Source of the DNA: Syntrophomonadaceae bacterium
GTDB taxonomy: Bacteria > Bacillota > Dethiobacteria > DTU022
DNA: 12,702 bases
Direction of reading: 5' to 3'
Assembly (NCBI GenBank): GCA_003553305.1
Contig: PWEB01000085.1
Coordinates: forward strand, 1 to 12,702
Each line of letters opens with the position of its first letter. Position 1 is the first letter of the stretch. The translations under genes were made by a program, and so were the position numbers. Below, one piece after another: positions 6,373 through 12,702 of this stretch. The notes below the pieces were generated by a model. It worked only from the letters and a program-made list of their open reading frames with translations, made no database searches and was not told the origin of the DNA.

Positions 6373-6401
6373 ATATTCTTTTAAACTGAAGAAAATCCTG
6401 C
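6373..6401 (-). promoter_or_regulatory. sigma-H promoter of spoVS
   Basis: Read on the minus strand, GCAGGATTT (6393-6401) fits the sigma-H -35 consensus RnAGGAwww at every position, and AAAGAATAT (6373-6381) fits the -10 consensus RnnGAATww, with a spacer of 11 nt as expected. The Bacillus spoVS gene is known to be transcribed by sigma-H, so family knowledge and sequence agree. The predicted start gives a leader of about 40 nt. Confidence 0.75.
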
Positions 6402-6432
6402 CTGAATTATATGAATTTTTTATTTAGAGTAA

Positions 6433-7212
6433 TTAAATTACTTCGTAGACCCTTTCTATTGATTCAGCTCCTCCACTGGACTCGTTTAACTCAACAATTA
6501 CCGCATTAAACAACGCTCTACCTTCAGATATCTCCAATTTGCATGGTAACTGAGTTAGGAATCTATTAAGCGGGCCATCTTTATCAACTCCTAATATTGA
6601 ATCATAAAGACCGGCCATACCCACATCAGTAATGTAGGCTGTATTGCCGGGTAGTATTCTCTGATCTGCAGTCTGGACATGACTATGCGTTCCTATTACC
6701 GCACCAACCTGTCCGTCCAAAAACCAGCCCATGGCCTGCTTTTCAGAAGTAGCTTCAGCATGAAAATCCACGATAACCAGATCAGCCATTTCCTTGATTC
6801 GCACCAATTCCTTCTCTGCAGTGCGAAATGGACAATCGACGGGCTTCATAAAAACCCGGCCCATAAGATTTAAAACTGCAACATTAATATCATTTTTTTC
6901 AATGATCACCACTCCATTACCGGGAGTTGTTTCAGGCGGATAATTAGCCGGTCGAATCAGTCGTTCTTCACGATCTATAAAATTAAATACATCTTTTTGA
7001 TCCCAGCTATGGTTACCACCGCTTAAAACATCGATACCCATCTTCCTCAACTCGTTAAACGCCTTTTCGGTTATCCCTGCTCCACCGGCAGCATTTTCAC
7101 CGTTAGCAATAATCAAATCAAATTTATATTTCCCCCTCAATTCCGGGAGATATTTTTGCAGACTCCTTCTGCCGGTTTTTCCAACAATATCGCCAATAAA
7201 TAACAGGCGCAT
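6433..7212 (-). CDS. ymdB: YmdB-type metallophosphoesterase
   Basis: The product is a calcineurin-like phosphoesterase of the TIGR00282/YmdB family; in Bacillus YmdB hydrolyses 2',3'-cyclic nucleotides and steers the choice between motility and biofilm. I start it at ATG 7212 (259 aa): GGAG stands 8 nt upstream, and the metal and catalytic residues then fall at D8 (FIGDIVGK), E39-N40 (ANGENAAGG), N67-H68 (GGNHSWDQ), H151 (DFHAEATSEK) and H176/H178 (GTHSHVQTAD), very close to the Bacillus numbering. A GTG codon directly before the ATG is a possible but less likely start. The rest (ITDVGMAGLYDSILG) is also typical. Its position next to rny matches Bacillus, where the two act in RNA turnover and development. 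No terminator separates it from spoVS. Confidence 0.96.
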   Translation of the reverse strand: MRLLFIGDIVGKTGRRSLQKYLPELRGKYKFDLIIANGENAAGGAGITEKAFNELRKMGIDVLSGGNHSWDQKDVFNFIDREERLIRPANYPPETTPGNGVVIIEKNDINVAVLNLMGRVFMKPVDCPFRTAEKELVRIKEMADLVIVDFHAEATSEKQAMGWFLDGQVGAVIGTHSHVQTADQRILPGNTAYITDVGMAGLYDSILGVDKDGPLNRFLTQLPCKLEISEGRALFNAVIVELNESSGGAESIERVYEVI

Positions 7213-7292
7213 CACAACAACTCCGTAGATTGCTTTTATTATCCTACCCTGAAAAGCTTAAACTATATAAACATTTGATATATATATTCTTT

Positions 7293-7462
7293 TTATCTTT
7301 TCAATTTTCCTGCTGAGGCGGCCAGTTCAAAACCGATCAGTTTTAAGGCTTTTTCAATTCAATAACCCGGTTATTGATGACCTGTATCTGGGTTACTGCT
7401 TCTTCTATGGCCTGGTGCCAGCTCTTCAATGCCGGGCTTTCCCAACAAAAAAAAGTATCCAT
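7293..7462 (-). pseudogene. small frameshifted ORF between rny and ymdB, unknown function
   Basis: On the minus strand an ATG at 7462 opens a 39-codon frame ending in TAA at 7343-7345 (MDTFFCWESPALKSWHQAIE...NNRVIELKKP). If one base is restored in the run of five A (complement of T 7350-7354), reading continues as KKALKLIGFELAASAGKLKR to a TAA at 7293-7295, giving a coherent 56-residue, mostly helical protein. Both halves look protein-like and the region is richer in GC than the flanking gap, so a real gene with a homopolymer deletion, or a sequencing error, is plausible. Against it: the ATG lies in the loop of the rny terminator, no good ribosome binding site is visible, and the first codons come from the T run of that terminator. 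A start at the TTG of codon 12 is an alternative. I do not recognise the family. Confidence 0.35.
7359..7377. repeat. 19-bp near-perfect palindrome
   Basis: TCAATAACC (7359-7367) and GGTTATTGA (7369-7377) are perfect inverted arms around one central C. The single-base centre suits a protein dimer site on DNA better than an RNA hairpin. It lies inside the small broken ORF, where it encodes INNRVIE, so it could be chance. Confidence 0.4.
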
Positions 7463-7473
7463 GAAGGACACTT
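7447..7473 (-). terminator. intrinsic terminator of rny
   Basis: AAGTATCC (7453-7460) pairs with GGACACTT (7466-7473; 8 bp with one mismatch-tolerant G-U) around a 5-nt loop, and on the minus strand is followed by eight T (complement of A 7447-7454). It lies about 35 nt behind the rny stop. A T run also follows on the plus strand, so it could act in both directions, but no plus-strand gene is present. Confidence 0.85.
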
Positions 7474-7507
7474 CTTTTTGTATTTAAAGTGATCTATTAA
7501 ACATTAT

Positions 7508-9043
7508 TTATTTGGCATAATCTACCGCTCTAGTTTCTCGAATAACAGTTACCTTGATCTGTCCGGGATATTCTAATTCAGTCTCTACTTTTTTAACTAT
7601 ATCCCTGGCTACCTTAATTGAGGAGTAATCGTCAATCCGATCCGGTTTAACCATAATTCTGATTTCCCGTCCGGCATGAATGGCATAGGCTTTTTCCACA
7701 CCTTCAAAAGAATCGGCTATATTCTCCAGTTTTTCTAATCTCTTGATATACGATTCGAGGGTTTCCCGCCTTGCACCCGGACGTACCGCAGACACTGCAT
7801 CCGCAGACTGAATTAATACGGCTTCCATGGTATTAAAATCGGTATCACCATGATGCGCCTCTATCGCGTTAACAATAGCTGCTGATTCTTTATATCTCCT
7901 GGCAAGATCCCCACCAATTTGAACATGTGAGCCTTCTGTTTCATGGTCTATCGCTTTGCCTATATCGTGAAGCAATCCGGCTCGCTTGGATAAAGCTACG
8001 TCAAGGCCTAATTCTGCTGCCATGATTCCAGCTAGATGTGAGACTTCTATAGAGTGCTGCAAAACGTTTTGGCCGTAACTGGTCCGGAAACGCAATTTTC
8101 CAAGCAACTGCACTACTTCCGGATGCAGACCATGCACTTTGGTCTCAAATGAGGCCCTTTCTCCTTCTTCTTTAATCTGATTATCGATCTCTTTACGAGA
8201 TTTCTCCACAATTTCTTCAATCCTTGCCGGGTGAATCCGTCCATCACTGACCAGTTTTTCAAGGGCCAGTCGGGCTACTTCCCTTCGAATCGGATCGAAA
8301 CCGGAAATAATTACCGCTTCAGGAGTATCATCAATAATAAGATCTATTCCGGTCAGTGTTTCAAGCGCTCTAATATTGCGGCCTTCCCGTCCAATAATTC
8401 TTCCTTTCATCTCATCATTCGGTAAAGAAACAACCGATACAGTTGATTCGGACACATGATCAGCTGCACAGCGCTGGATAGCAAGAGTAACTATCTCTCT
8501 GGCTTTCTTTTCACCTTCTGCTTTGGCCTGATTTTCTATTTCTTTAACCATCATTGTCATTTCATGGTCAATTTCATCCCTTACTCTCTGCAGCAACAAT
8601 TCCTTGGCCTCCTCGGAAGTTATTCCCGAGATTTTTTCAAGATCATCAAGCTGCTTTTGGTGTAGTTGCTCCAACCGCTCTTTTGCTTTCTGGTTCTCTT
8701 CTTCTTTCTTGCGGAGATCTTCCTCTTTACGTTCAACGTTATTGATTTTTTTATCCAGGCTTTCTTCCTTTTGAATTAGCCTTCGTTCTTGCCTTTGAAG
8801 CTCCGAGCGTCTTTCTTTAGTTTCTTTTTCCAGTTCATTTCTTAAGCGGTGACTCTCTTCTTTTGCTTCGATCTCTTTTTCTCTCTTCAGTGAATTAGCC
8901 TCTTGATTAGCATCATCAAGTATCTTTTTTGCAGCTACTTCAGCAGTGGAAATTTTTGATTCCCCAATTTTCTTTCTGATAAAATATCCGCTACCACCAC
9001 CAATAACCAGGGCAGCTATAGCTATTAGGATACTTTCAAGCAA
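7508..9043 (-). CDS. rny: ribonuclease Y
   Basis: RNase Y is the membrane-bound endoribonuclease that starts mRNA decay in many Firmicutes. The 511-residue product has the complete architecture: N-terminal membrane segment (about 3-22), a long, highly charged coiled coil (about 30-180), a KH RNA-binding domain with GRIIGREGRNIRALE (214-228), and an HD catalytic domain with H330 (QHSIEVSHL), H359-D360 (LLHDIGKAID) and EAHHGD (395-400). Length is typical. The start is TTG at 9043: GGAGGTG (9051-9057) stands 7 nt upstream and an in-frame TGA lies between, so no longer start is possible. It has its own sigma-A promoter behind recX, a leader of about 220 nt with strong secondary structure, and a terminator, so it is probably a single-gene unit that may be controlled in its leader. 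Confidence 0.98.
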   Translation of the reverse strand: MLESILIAIAALVIGGGSGYFIRKKIGESKISTAEVAAKKILDDANQEANSLKREKEIEAKEESHRLRNELEKETKERRSELQRQERRLIQKEESLDKKINNVERKEEDLRKKEEENQKAKERLEQLHQKQLDDLEKISGITSEEAKELLLQRVRDEIDHEMTMMVKEIENQAKAEGEKKAREIVTLAIQRCAADHVSESTVSVVSLPNDEMKGRIIGREGRNIRALETLTGIDLIIDDTPEAVIISGFDPIRREVARLALEKLVSDGRIHPARIEEIVEKSRKEIDNQIKEEGERASFETKVHGLHPEVVQLLGKLRFRTSYGQNVLQHSIEVSHLAGIMAAELGLDVALSKRAGLLHDIGKAIDHETEGSHVQIGGDLARRYKESAAIVNAIEAHHGDTDFNTMEAVLIQSADAVSAVRPGARRETLESYIKRLEKLENIADSFEGVEKAYAIHAGREIRIMVKPDRIDDYSSIKVARDIVKKVETELEYPGQIKVTVIRETRAVDYAK

Positions 9044-9267
9044 AGTGTTTCACCTCCGTTTCATTGATTTTTGCTATAATTAATCTGCTTCAAAATAATA
9101 TAAGCTGTGTCCAAGACACAGCTTATTAAGAGAAAGGTCAGAAAAAGGTACACTTAACCCTTTACCGAAAAACTATATATGCATTTTTATCTATCCACAG
9201 TGCCTAAAAGCACCAGGCTTTCTCTTATTAGATATGAACTGAACACTGATCAATTCAAATATTTTCT
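9044..9267 (-). promoter_or_regulatory. long structured 5' leader of rny
   Basis: Between the predicted rny transcription start (about 9267) and its ribosome binding site the minus strand can form two long stems. Stem A pairs 9218-9227 with 9127-9136 (10 bp perfect) and encloses about 80 nt with smaller hairpins (9200-9203 with 9210-9213; 9144-9148 with 9159-9163). Stem B pairs 9115-9126 with 9100-9111 (12 bp perfect, 3-nt loop). The two stems abut with no unpaired base, which would allow coaxial stacking. Stem B is followed by ATTATTTT, a weak T tract, so it could work as an attenuator or mark the end of the recA-recX message. I recognise no known riboswitch or T-box motif. Confidence 0.5.
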
Positions 9268-9273
9268 AAACTA

Positions 9274-9302
9274 ATTGTAGCTTGTAAAATATATTATGTC
9301 AA
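9274..9302 (-). promoter_or_regulatory. sigma-A promoter of rny
   Basis: Read on the minus strand, a perfect TTGACA (9297-9302) and TACAAT (9274-9279, five of six) are separated by exactly 17 nt. The -35 box begins 8 nt behind the recX stop, so rny can be transcribed independently of recA-recX. Confidence 0.75.
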
Positions 9303-9309
9303 GATAAGA

Positions 9310-9789
9310 TTACTCAGAATGATTATACTCTTTTAACGCAGTCATAATTAAGCTGTCCTGAAATCCACGTCTTTGTAAAAAGGCCGCTTCCCGCCTAAAC
9401 CAGCGCTCATCGCGCTGGTCTTCTGATAATTTATTGTAATTTCTTTTTTCCAGAATTTCTTTAATTCTGCTCATATCATCTTCCGGATCGAATTGTTCGT
9501 CAATTGTTTGATCTATAATCTGACTGTCAATACCCTTCAGATACAATTCATAGCGGATCTTTTTTAAACCAAAACCCCGTAATTTTCTGTAAGCAGTAAA
9601 ATCTTTGGCGAACCGTTTATCGTCAATATAACCATACTTTTCCATTTCCTTGATTGCAGATTCACTTAGTTGATCGGAAAAACCTTTGCGCTCAAGATAT
9701 TCTTCGACTTCTTTCCGGCTGCGCGCCCGGTAGGTTAATAATCTTAATACAAGGTAACGCGCCTTTTTCAGGGCGGCTTCTTCATCCAA
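9310..9789 (-). CDS. recX: RecX, regulator of RecA
   Basis: RecX binds RecA filaments and limits recombinase activity. The 159-residue product shows the tandem three-helix repeats of the family: LRLLTYRARSRKEVEEYLERKGF (about 15-37), GYIDDKRFAKDFTAYRKLRGFGLKKIRYELYLKGI (about 53-87) and a third repeat at ERWFRREAAFLQRRGFQDSLI. Length is usual for Firmicutes. The start is TTG at 9789; an in-frame TGA three codons upstream rules out a longer protein, and GGAG (9800-9803) sits 10 nt before it, directly behind the recA stop. The gap to recA is 18 nt, so the two are co-transcribed, the usual arrangement for coupling a recombinase to its modulator. No convincing terminator stands between its stop and the rny promoter. 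Confidence 0.96.
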   Translation of the reverse strand: MDEEAALKKARYLVLRLLTYRARSRKEVEEYLERKGFSDQLSESAIKEMEKYGYIDDKRFAKDFTAYRKLRGFGLKKIRYELYLKGIDSQIIDQTIDEQFDPEDDMSRIKEILEKRNYNKLSEDQRDERWFRREAAFLQRRGFQDSLIMTALKEYNHSE

Positions 9790-9807
9790 CCTTTGTCAGC
9801 TCCATGA

Positions 9808-10917
9808 TTACTTCTTTTTTGAATCAGAACTATTGTTATTATTATCCTTCGTCTTTTCCTTCTCTTTTGAGGCTTCAGCTTTATTCGCGGCTTCGGGATC
9901 TGCTTCTACTTCCGGTGGGAATCCAGCAACTTTAGGAAGTCCTGCCAGTTCACGCACTTTCGTTTCAATCTCCTGTCTGATTTCCGCGTTTTCAATCAAG
10001 TATTCCCTGACATTTTCCCGGCCCTGCCCAAGCCTTTCTTCCCCATAAGAGTACCAGGCCCCGCTTTTGTTAATTACTTTGTGTTCCAGGCCTAAATCAA
10101 TGAGGGAGCCTTCAGCCGAGATCCCCTTACCGTAAAGAATATCAAACTCGGCTACTTTAAACGGCGGTGCTACTTTATTCTTAACTACTTTCACCTTGGT
10201 CCGGTTACCGATCACCTGATCTGAGCCGACTTTCAAAGATTCAATCCTTCTGATTTCCATCCTGACCGATGAATAAAATTTCAAGGCCCGGCCTCCCGGT
10301 GTAACTTCCGGGTTACCGAACATAACCCCGACCTTTTCTCTGATCTGGTTAATGAATACCGCGCTGGTTTTTGATTTACTGATCACACCGGAAAGTTTAC
10401 GTAAAGCCTGGGACATCAGCCTGGCCTGCAATCCTACATGGGCATCGCCCATCTCCCCTTCAATTTCAGCTCGCGGTACCAGTGCTGCAACTGAATCAAT
10501 AACCAGGATATCGATGGCGCCACTGCGAACCAATGCTTCAGCTATTTCTAAAGCCTGCTCACCGGTATCCGGCTGTGAAACTAAGAGTTCATCTAAATTT
10601 ACTCCGAGATTAGTGGCGTATTGTGGATCAAGTGCATGCTCGGCATCAATAAAAGCGGCATACCCACCTTTTTTCTGTGCTTCCGCTATCATATGCAAGC
10701 AAACTGTTGTCTTGCCGGAAGATTCCGGTCCGTAAACTTCAATAACCCTTCCCCGGGGAACACCTCCGACCCCAAGAGCTGAGTCTATAGCAAGACAACC
10801 GGTTGGGATTACTGCAATTTCTGCAATAGCATCCTGACCTAACTTCATAATCGAACCTTTGCCAAATTGTTTCTCAATATGCACTAACGCTGATTCCAAT
10901 GCTTTCTCTTTTTCCAA
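9808..10917 (-). CDS. recA: recombinase RecA
   Basis: The 369-residue product is a complete RecA: KQFGKGSIMKLG near the N-terminus, Walker A GPESSGKT (64-71), the Walker B region ILVIDSVAALVP, the L1 loop and catalytic stretch EGEMGDAHVGLQARLMSQALRK, FINQIREKVGVMFGNPEVTPGG (loop L2) and RMEIRRIE. It forms filaments on single-stranded DNA for strand exchange and SOS co-protease activity. The C-terminal tail is long, Lys/Glu-rich and ends in an Asn-Ser-Lys stretch, as in many relatives. The start is TTG at 10917 with AAGGAGGT (10926-10933) at 8 nt and an in-frame TAA directly before it. A small hairpin (10936-10940 with 10946-10950) stands just upstream of the ribosome binding site. I see no Gram-positive LexA box (CGAAC-N4-GTTCG) in the 100-nt gap behind thpR. 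Confidence 0.99.
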   Translation of the reverse strand: MEKEKALESALVHIEKQFGKGSIMKLGQDAIAEIAVIPTGCLAIDSALGVGGVPRGRVIEVYGPESSGKTTVCLHMIAEAQKKGGYAAFIDAEHALDPQYATNLGVNLDELLVSQPDTGEQALEIAEALVRSGAIDILVIDSVAALVPRAEIEGEMGDAHVGLQARLMSQALRKLSGVISKSKTSAVFINQIREKVGVMFGNPEVTPGGRALKFYSSVRMEIRRIESLKVGSDQVIGNRTKVKVVKNKVAPPFKVAEFDILYGKGISAEGSLIDLGLEHKVINKSGAWYSYGEERLGQGRENVREYLIENAEIRQEIETKVRELAGLPKVAGFPPEVEADPEAANKAEASKEKEKTKDNNNNSSDSKKK

Positions 10918-10935
10918 TTATACTTACCTCCTTAG

Positions 10936-10950
10936 CAGGGTTAAGCCCTG
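10936..10950 (-). other. small hairpin beside the recA ribosome binding site
   Basis: CAGGG (10936-10940) and CCCTG (10946-10950) form a 5-bp stem with a 5-nt loop, two bases upstream of the recA Shine-Dalgarno box. It is too short and lacks a T run to be a terminator. It might protect the mRNA end or affect ribosome access; chance is also possible. Confidence 0.35.
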
Positions 10951-11017
10951 TTATCGAATTACTTCTTTTTTTACAGCATATTTCCTTCTTCATTCAGCCA
11001 AAAATATAAATATTGTT

Positions 11018-11575
11018 CTATAAAGAAGCTTTATATCGTGGGGTATGGATTGCACCCTGGGAAGTCAGCTTACTCTCAAATAAAACCACACTTTCTACTT
11101 TTACGGTCCCGGTCTGAAAAGACTCTCCCTGCCTGATAAAATATTCGACCGACTCTTCCCGGACTGAACCGCGCGCCCGTCCGATAGTAAGGTGCGGTTT
11201 GAACCTCCTTTGTTCCGGCTCAAATCCATATCCTGACAAAGCCTTGTCCGTTTTTTCAGCCAATTTCCGAACATCAGCCTCTCCGTCCGTGACCCCTAAC
11301 CAGAATACCCTGGCTTTTCGGGGTGATGGAAAAATTCCGCTGCAGCCAAAAGAAACTTCGAACTTATCTACTGAAAAAGCAGCTTCATCCATAGCCGCCT
11401 TAACTTGTTCAATCCTTTTGGCATCAATTTCTCCTAAAAACTTCAAGGTAAGATGCACCCCCTCCCGGCGTACCCAGCGTACCTCCTGCATGGAATTCTT
11501 TAATTTCTGCTGCAGGGCGGAGACTTCGTCTTTTTGCCGATCGGACAACTCAAGAGCAATAAATAACCTCGCCAA
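11018..11575 (-). CDS. thpR: RNA 2',3'-cyclic phosphodiesterase (2'-5' RNA ligase family)
   Basis: This 185-residue 2H-phosphoesterase opens 2',3'-cyclic phosphate ends of RNA and in vitro can join 2'-5' linked tRNA halves. Both signature HxT motifs are present: H41-LTLKFLGE and H128-LTIGRARG, with RLFIALELSDRQK at the N-terminus and CGIFPSPRKARVFWLGV-type central strands. Length fits the family. The start is TTG at 11575 with AAAGGGGGT about 9 nt upstream, and the N-terminus aligns with the usual MRLFIAIEL pattern. It sits between cinA and recA, an arrangement common in Clostridia. The stop is 100 nt from recA with no clear terminator, so recA may be read partly from this transcript. Confidence 0.95.
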   Translation of the reverse strand: MARLFIALELSDRQKDEVSALQQKLKNSMQEVRWVRREGVHLTLKFLGEIDAKRIEQVKAAMDEAAFSVDKFEVSFGCSGIFPSPRKARVFWLGVTDGEADVRKLAEKTDKALSGYGFEPEQRRFKPHLTIGRARGSVREESVEYFIRQGESFQTGTVKVESVVLFESKLTSQGAIHTPRYKASL

Positions 11576-11603
11576 AAAATCTTACCCCCTTTAGAAAATA
11601 TCA

Positions 11604-11630
11604 AAAGGCCAAATGCTTAAACTAACCTTT
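11604..11630 (-). terminator. weak terminator-like hairpin between cinA and thpR
   Basis: On the minus strand, sequence complementary to 11623-11630 can pair with that complementary to 11604-11611 (8 bp including two G-U), followed by TTGATATTTT. The stem is weak and the T tract broken. The rest of the 162-nt gap holds no gene I can support. Confidence 0.22.
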
Positions 11631-11737
11631 AAGTATACTGGCAACTTTACTGATAATTTCTGCTTAAAGGAGTCTACTTACCAACAGCAATAGCAACATA
11701 AATCGCAAACCAATTAAATTAGGATGGTCCGAATCTT

Positions 11738-12702
11738 TTATAAGCTAAGCAACCTCCTTCTCAGCATATCAAGAGCCATAACAGCTGCCCTCTCCTTAAC
11801 CATCCTCCGGCCGCCACCTAGATTCAGTTCTTTGCACTGACAGTGTTCCGGTGATGAAATAGCGACATAAACCAGGCCGGCCGGCTGCTCGTCTGCATTG
11901 TTCCCGGGTCCGGCTACTCCTGTAATCCCTATTCCATAATATGTATCCATCACCCTCCTGGCTGCTTCAGCCATAGCCCGGGCAGTTTCCTCACTTACCT
12001 CACCAACGGTTTCTATATATTCCCGATCAAGATCAAGCAGGTCTACTTTTGCATCAATTGTGTATGTGACCAGGCCACCTTTATAAAATTCAGAGCTGCC
12101 CGGAATATCAGTAATCATATCTGACAAAAGCCCTCCGCTGCATGATTCAGCAAGGGACAAAGTATTTGGAGTATTTTTGATTAATGCGGCCACCCGGCAG
12201 GCCAAAGTATCATCATTACAGCCGTAGATATGATCCCCGAGCGTTTCGCGTAAAAGTTTTTCAGCCTTTTCAATAGATGCTGCAGCTTCAGCTTCATCCC
12301 CTTCTCCTTTTATCTGAAGATGAACTTCATAGCCCTTTGCAACATATGACAGCTGCGGTAAATCCCAATTTCCCAGGGATTTAATTTTTTCTTCCAGCCT
12401 GGATTCGCCCAGGCCCACACATTTTAAAGTTTTCAGCCTGGACACCTTACCCTGGTTACGTTTAATTAAAAAAGGCAGAACGGATTGTTCAAATATCACC
12501 TGCATCTCATTGGTTGGTCCGGGAAGCATAATAATCAGTTTGCCTTCTCTTTCCAGGATTAACCCCGGGGCTGTCCCTCCTGGATTGTCCAGCAAAGTGC
12601 TGCCTTCTATAATCATGGCTTGTTTGCAATTGCTTTCAGGCATCTTGTAGCCTCTTTTGGCAAAAAAGCCTTTTAGCTTTTCCAGCCATTCCTCATCTAA
12701 AA
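11738..12702 (-). CDS. cinA: CinA / nicotinamide-nucleotide amidase, 5' end outside window
   Basis: The frame stays open from the stop at 11738 through the right edge; the ATG at 12643 is internal, because the 19 codons before it (DEEWLEKLKGFFAKRGYK) continue the conserved N-terminal domain up to MPESNCKQA. The visible 321 residues contain the end of the MoaB/ADP-ribose-pyrophosphatase-like domain (NPGGTAPGLILE, IIMLPGPTNEM) and the complete C-terminal amidase domain with SLAESCSGGLLSDMITDIPGSS, GLVTYT, VSEETARAMAEAARR and GITGVAGPGN...GLVYVAI. Full CinA proteins are about 410 residues, so roughly 90 are missing. The C-terminal domain deamidates nicotinamide mononucleotide in NAD recycling. 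In Bacillus the gene is linked to recA and competence, as here. Confidence 0.96.
   Translation of the reverse strand, partial: LDEEWLEKLKGFFAKRGYKMPESNCKQAMIIEGSTLLDNPGGTAPGLILEREGKLIIMLPGPTNEMQVIFEQSVLPFLIKRNQGKVSRLKTLKCVGLGESRLEEKIKSLGNWDLPQLSYVAKGYEVHLQIKGEGDEAEAAASIEKAEKLLRETLGDHIYGCNDDTLACRVAALIKNTPNTLSLAESCSGGLLSDMITDIPGSSEFYKGGLVTYTIDAKVDLLDLDREYIETVGEVSEETARAMAEAARRVMDTYYGIGITGVAGPGNNADEQPAGLVYVAISSPEHCQCKELNLGGGRRMVKERAAVMALDMLRRRLLSL

Noticed and set aside
9075..9080. TATAAT on the plus strand upstream of rny
   Set aside because: No -35 box at the right distance and no plus-strand gene to serve; AT-rich chance match.
10352..10735. 127-codon plus-strand frame antisense to recA
   Set aside because: It runs opposite to the most conserved part of recA and has no ribosome binding site or recognisable domain.
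11199..11594. 131-codon plus-strand frame antisense to thpR
   Set aside because: Shadow of thpR; no recognisable protein features.
11664..11699. Eleven-residue leucine-rich frame (MLLLLLVSRLL) in the cinA-thpR gap, minus strand
   Set aside because: It resembles a leucine leader peptide, but has no ribosome binding site, no attenuator structure behind it and no amino-acid biosynthesis gene downstream.
12641..12643. ATG at 12643 as cinA start
   Set aside because: Upstream in-frame codons to the window edge match the CinA N-terminal domain, so the gene extends past 12702.

Overview
The window looks like chromosomal DNA of an endospore-forming member of the Firmicutes, most likely the Clostridia. 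The evidence is a spoVS gene with a textbook sigma-H-type promoter, the gene order cinA-thpR-recA-recX-rny-ymdB-spoVS (close to the cinA-recA-rny-ymdB-spoVS order of Bacillus), strong AGGAGG-type ribosome binding sites, frequent TTG starts, and a Na+-pumping decarboxylase module typical of anaerobes. I see no insertion sequence, phage gene, CRISPR array, tRNA or rRNA.

Layout. Positions 1-873 (+) hold the 3' part of a GT4 glycosyltransferase gene. Positions about 881-1152 (+) hold no gene but a GC-rich, heavily self-complementary stretch ending in an intrinsic terminator: a structured non-coding RNA candidate. A perfectly spaced sigma-A promoter follows and drives a 40-aa single-pass membrane protein (1248-1370). 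Everything after that is on the minus strand. Read in the direction of transcription from the right edge, the order is: cinA (5' end outside the window), thpR, recA, recX, rny, a small broken ORF, ymdB, spoVS, a PHP-domain phosphoesterase, the beta subunit of a Na+-translocating decarboxylase, its OadG-like small subunit, its biotin carrier protein, and gltX. A bidirectional hairpin separates gltX from the convergent small membrane-protein gene.

How the parts fit. CinA, ThpR, RecA and RecX form a nucleotide-repair/RNA-processing/recombination group, with recX 18 nt behind recA. RNase Y (mRNA decay) is followed by YmdB, a phosphodiesterase known in Bacillus for 2',3'-cyclic nucleotide turnover and developmental choice, then by the sporulation gene spoVS. 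The rny gene has its own promoter (TTGACA-17-TACAAT) and a leader of about 220 nt containing two abutting long stems. The three decarboxylase genes are packed as one operon with gltX, but the carboxyltransferase (alpha) subunit is absent from the window.

Most interesting items: the structured RNA at 881-1152 (family not established; raiA is the first family I would test), the long structured leader of rny, the frameshifted small ORF between rny and ymdB, and the high share of TTG start codons (five of twelve visible starts). All calls come from reading the sequence; no database or folding program was used.
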